From DAOMNN01 sp964404505 (GTDB lineage Bacteria > Pseudomonadota > Gammaproteobacteria > Burkholderiales > Rhodocyclaceae): a stretch of 5,170 bases of DNA. This document shows, one piece after another, positions 4,328 to 5,170 of this stretch. The notes under the pieces were generated by a model. The model had not been told where the DNA came from, made no database searches, and saw only the letters and a list, made by a program, of their open reading frames with translations. The position numbers and the translations under genes are program-made. The stretch covers positions 1 through 5,170 of the forward strand of contig CAYOKH010000098.1 of assembly GCA_964404505.1 (NCBI GenBank), in the 5' to 3' direction. Within the stretch, counting starts at the first letter, position 1. The number at the start of each line of letters is the position of its first letter.

Positions 4328-5170
4328 ATGATTCGGTACGCGTCCAACTTGCGGCCGCCCGCCATGACGCCGGACGGCGCCGTGCTCTACGCCATCGGCG
4401 ACATTCACGGGCGCTGCGACCTGCTCGCCGCGATCCACCACGGGATCGCACGCGACGCCCGTCTGCGGCCGGCCCGACGACGCGCCGTGATCTACCTCGG
4501 CGACTACATCAGCCGCGGCGTCGACTGCCGCCGCGTGCTCGATCAGGTCATCGAATGGCGCCCCGACGGCTTTCAGATCGTTACGCTCAAGGGCAATCAC
4601 GAGGAGCTGCTGCTCCGCTTCCTCGCAGGCGACCTGAAGGCGGGCCGGCACTGGCTTGCCTTCGGCGGAATGGACGCGCTGGTTCACTACGGTATCGATT
4701 TCGACGAGTCCGCCGCAGACGACGAACGGGCGCTGACGCACCTGGGAAAGCGCTTGTCCGGCGCGCTGCCCGAGGCTCATGCGCGCTTCCTGCGCGGCCT
4801 CACTACCCGTCATCGGGAAGGTGGCTATCTGTTCGTGCATGCCGGAATCCTTCCCGGCGTCGCGCTCGACGCGCAAAGCGATCGCGACCTGGTATGGATC
4901 CGCAATCGCTTCCTGAAATCGGACGACGACCATGGCGCGGTGATCGTGCATGGTCATTGCATCTCACCGACTCCGGACGTGCGCCACAATCGCATCGGCA
5001 TCGATACCGGCGCATACAGGACCGGCGTGCTCACGTGCCTGGTTCTCGATGGCGCGGAACGCGCCTTCCTGCAGACCGGCGAGGGCGAGTCGATGACTTC
5101 TTCATCGTCCGGTCCGGTCGCACGCCCGCCCGGCCGGGGTCGCTCGACCGTGGCCCGCCAGCGCACAGTC
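4328..5170 (+). CDS. PPP-type metallophosphoesterase (protein phosphatase/ApaH-like), 3' end beyond window
   Basis: The frame is open from ATG 4328 to the end of the window (281 codons) with no stop. It carries the two-metal phosphoesterase motifs in order: GDIHG (24-28), GDYISRG (58-64), GNHEE (89-93), VHAG (170-173), VHGH (207-210) and GIDTGAY. These mark a cytoplasmic serine/threonine-protein-phosphatase or diadenosine-tetraphosphatase-like enzyme. The second motif has Ser62 where GDxVDRG normally has Asp, the partner of the GNH His. The catalytic core ends near residue 250; what follows is Ser/Pro/Arg-rich and looks disordered. The start is uncertain. ATG 4364 leaves a shorter N-terminus more typical of the family, and ATG 4268 would overlap the ligase gene by 23 bp with a CCAGG 7 nt upstream; no good ribosome site precedes 4328. 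It follows the ligase by about 37 bp, but a link to the prFMN genes is not evident. Confidence 0.87.
   Translation, partial: MIRYASNLRPPAMTPDGAVLYAIGDIHGRCDLLAAIHHGIARDARLRPARRRAVIYLGDYISRGVDCRRVLDQVIEWRPDGFQIVTLKGNHEELLLRFLAGDLKAGRHWLAFGGMDALVHYGIDFDESAADDERALTHLGKRLSGALPEAHARFLRGLTTRHREGGYLFVHAGILPGVALDAQSDRDLVWIRNRFLKSDDDHGAVIVHGHCISPTPDVRHNRIGIDTGAYRTGVLTCLVLDGAERAFLQTGEGESMTSSSSGPVARPPGRGRSTVARQRTV

Noticed and set aside
2245..4365. A 706-codon open frame on the minus strand
   Set aside because: It lies antisense to the Nudix, split-barrel and ligase genes, all of which have clear family motifs and some of which have ribosome sites. Its translation shows no recognisable domain. Long antisense frames are expected where codon third positions are G/C-rich.
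4271..4957. A 228-codon open frame on the minus strand
   Set aside because: The plus strand here carries all phosphoesterase motifs in order, so the minus frame is a shadow.

Overview
The window is GC-rich (roughly two thirds G+C by eye, with codon third positions mostly G or C). It is packed with same-strand genes, several of them preceded by Shine-Dalgarno sites 6 nt upstream of the start. This and the gene content fit a proteobacterium, most likely a beta-proteobacterium that degrades aromatic compounds. That placement is inference; no rRNA or other lineage marker is present.

Layout, all on the + strand: (1) 1-812, the C-terminal ~270 residues of a UbiD-family decarboxylase/carboxylase whose 5' part lies outside the window; (2) 825-1409, a UbiX-type flavin prenyltransferase of the catabolic Pad1/EcdB/VdcB type; (3) 1410-1916, a protein that reads as an archaeal-type CTP-dependent riboflavin kinase (DUF120/RibK family); (4) 1936-2481, a zinc-ribbon Nudix hydrolase; (5) 2485-2934, a small FMN-binding split-barrel protein (pyridoxamine-phosphate-oxidase-like); (6) 2989-4290, a phenylacetate-CoA-ligase-type (PaaK-like) acyl-CoA synthetase; (7) 4328 to beyond 5170, a PPP-type metallophosphoesterase that is still open at the window edge. 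Genes 1-5 are separated by 0-19 bp and look like one operon. Genes 6 and 7 follow after 54 and about 37 bp.

The main interest is how genes 1-5 fit together. UbiD enzymes need prenylated FMN (prFMN), which UbiX makes from reduced FMN and dimethylallyl monophosphate (DMAP). Downstream of ubiX lie a second, CTP-using route to FMN (RibK-like), a Nudix hydrolase that could trim DMAPP to DMAP, and a flavin-binding split-barrel protein that could carry or protect FMN or prFMN. The proposal is a self-contained prFMN supply cassette serving the adjacent UbiD enzyme. The families are read from the sequence; the assembled pathway is inference. The PaaK-like ligase suggests that the UbiD substrate or product is an aromatic acid handled as a CoA thioester, as in anaerobic isophthalate or terephthalate breakdown, but the substrate cannot be read from the sequence.

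Three residue-level oddities stand out: a Lys at the usual metal-binding Glu of UbiD, a Lys in place of an Arg in the phosphate site of UbiX, and a Ser in place of the second Asp of the GDxxDRG motif in the phosphatase. No mobile elements, tRNA or rRNA genes, CRISPR arrays or convincing terminators were seen, and no stretch over 300 bases lacks a gene.
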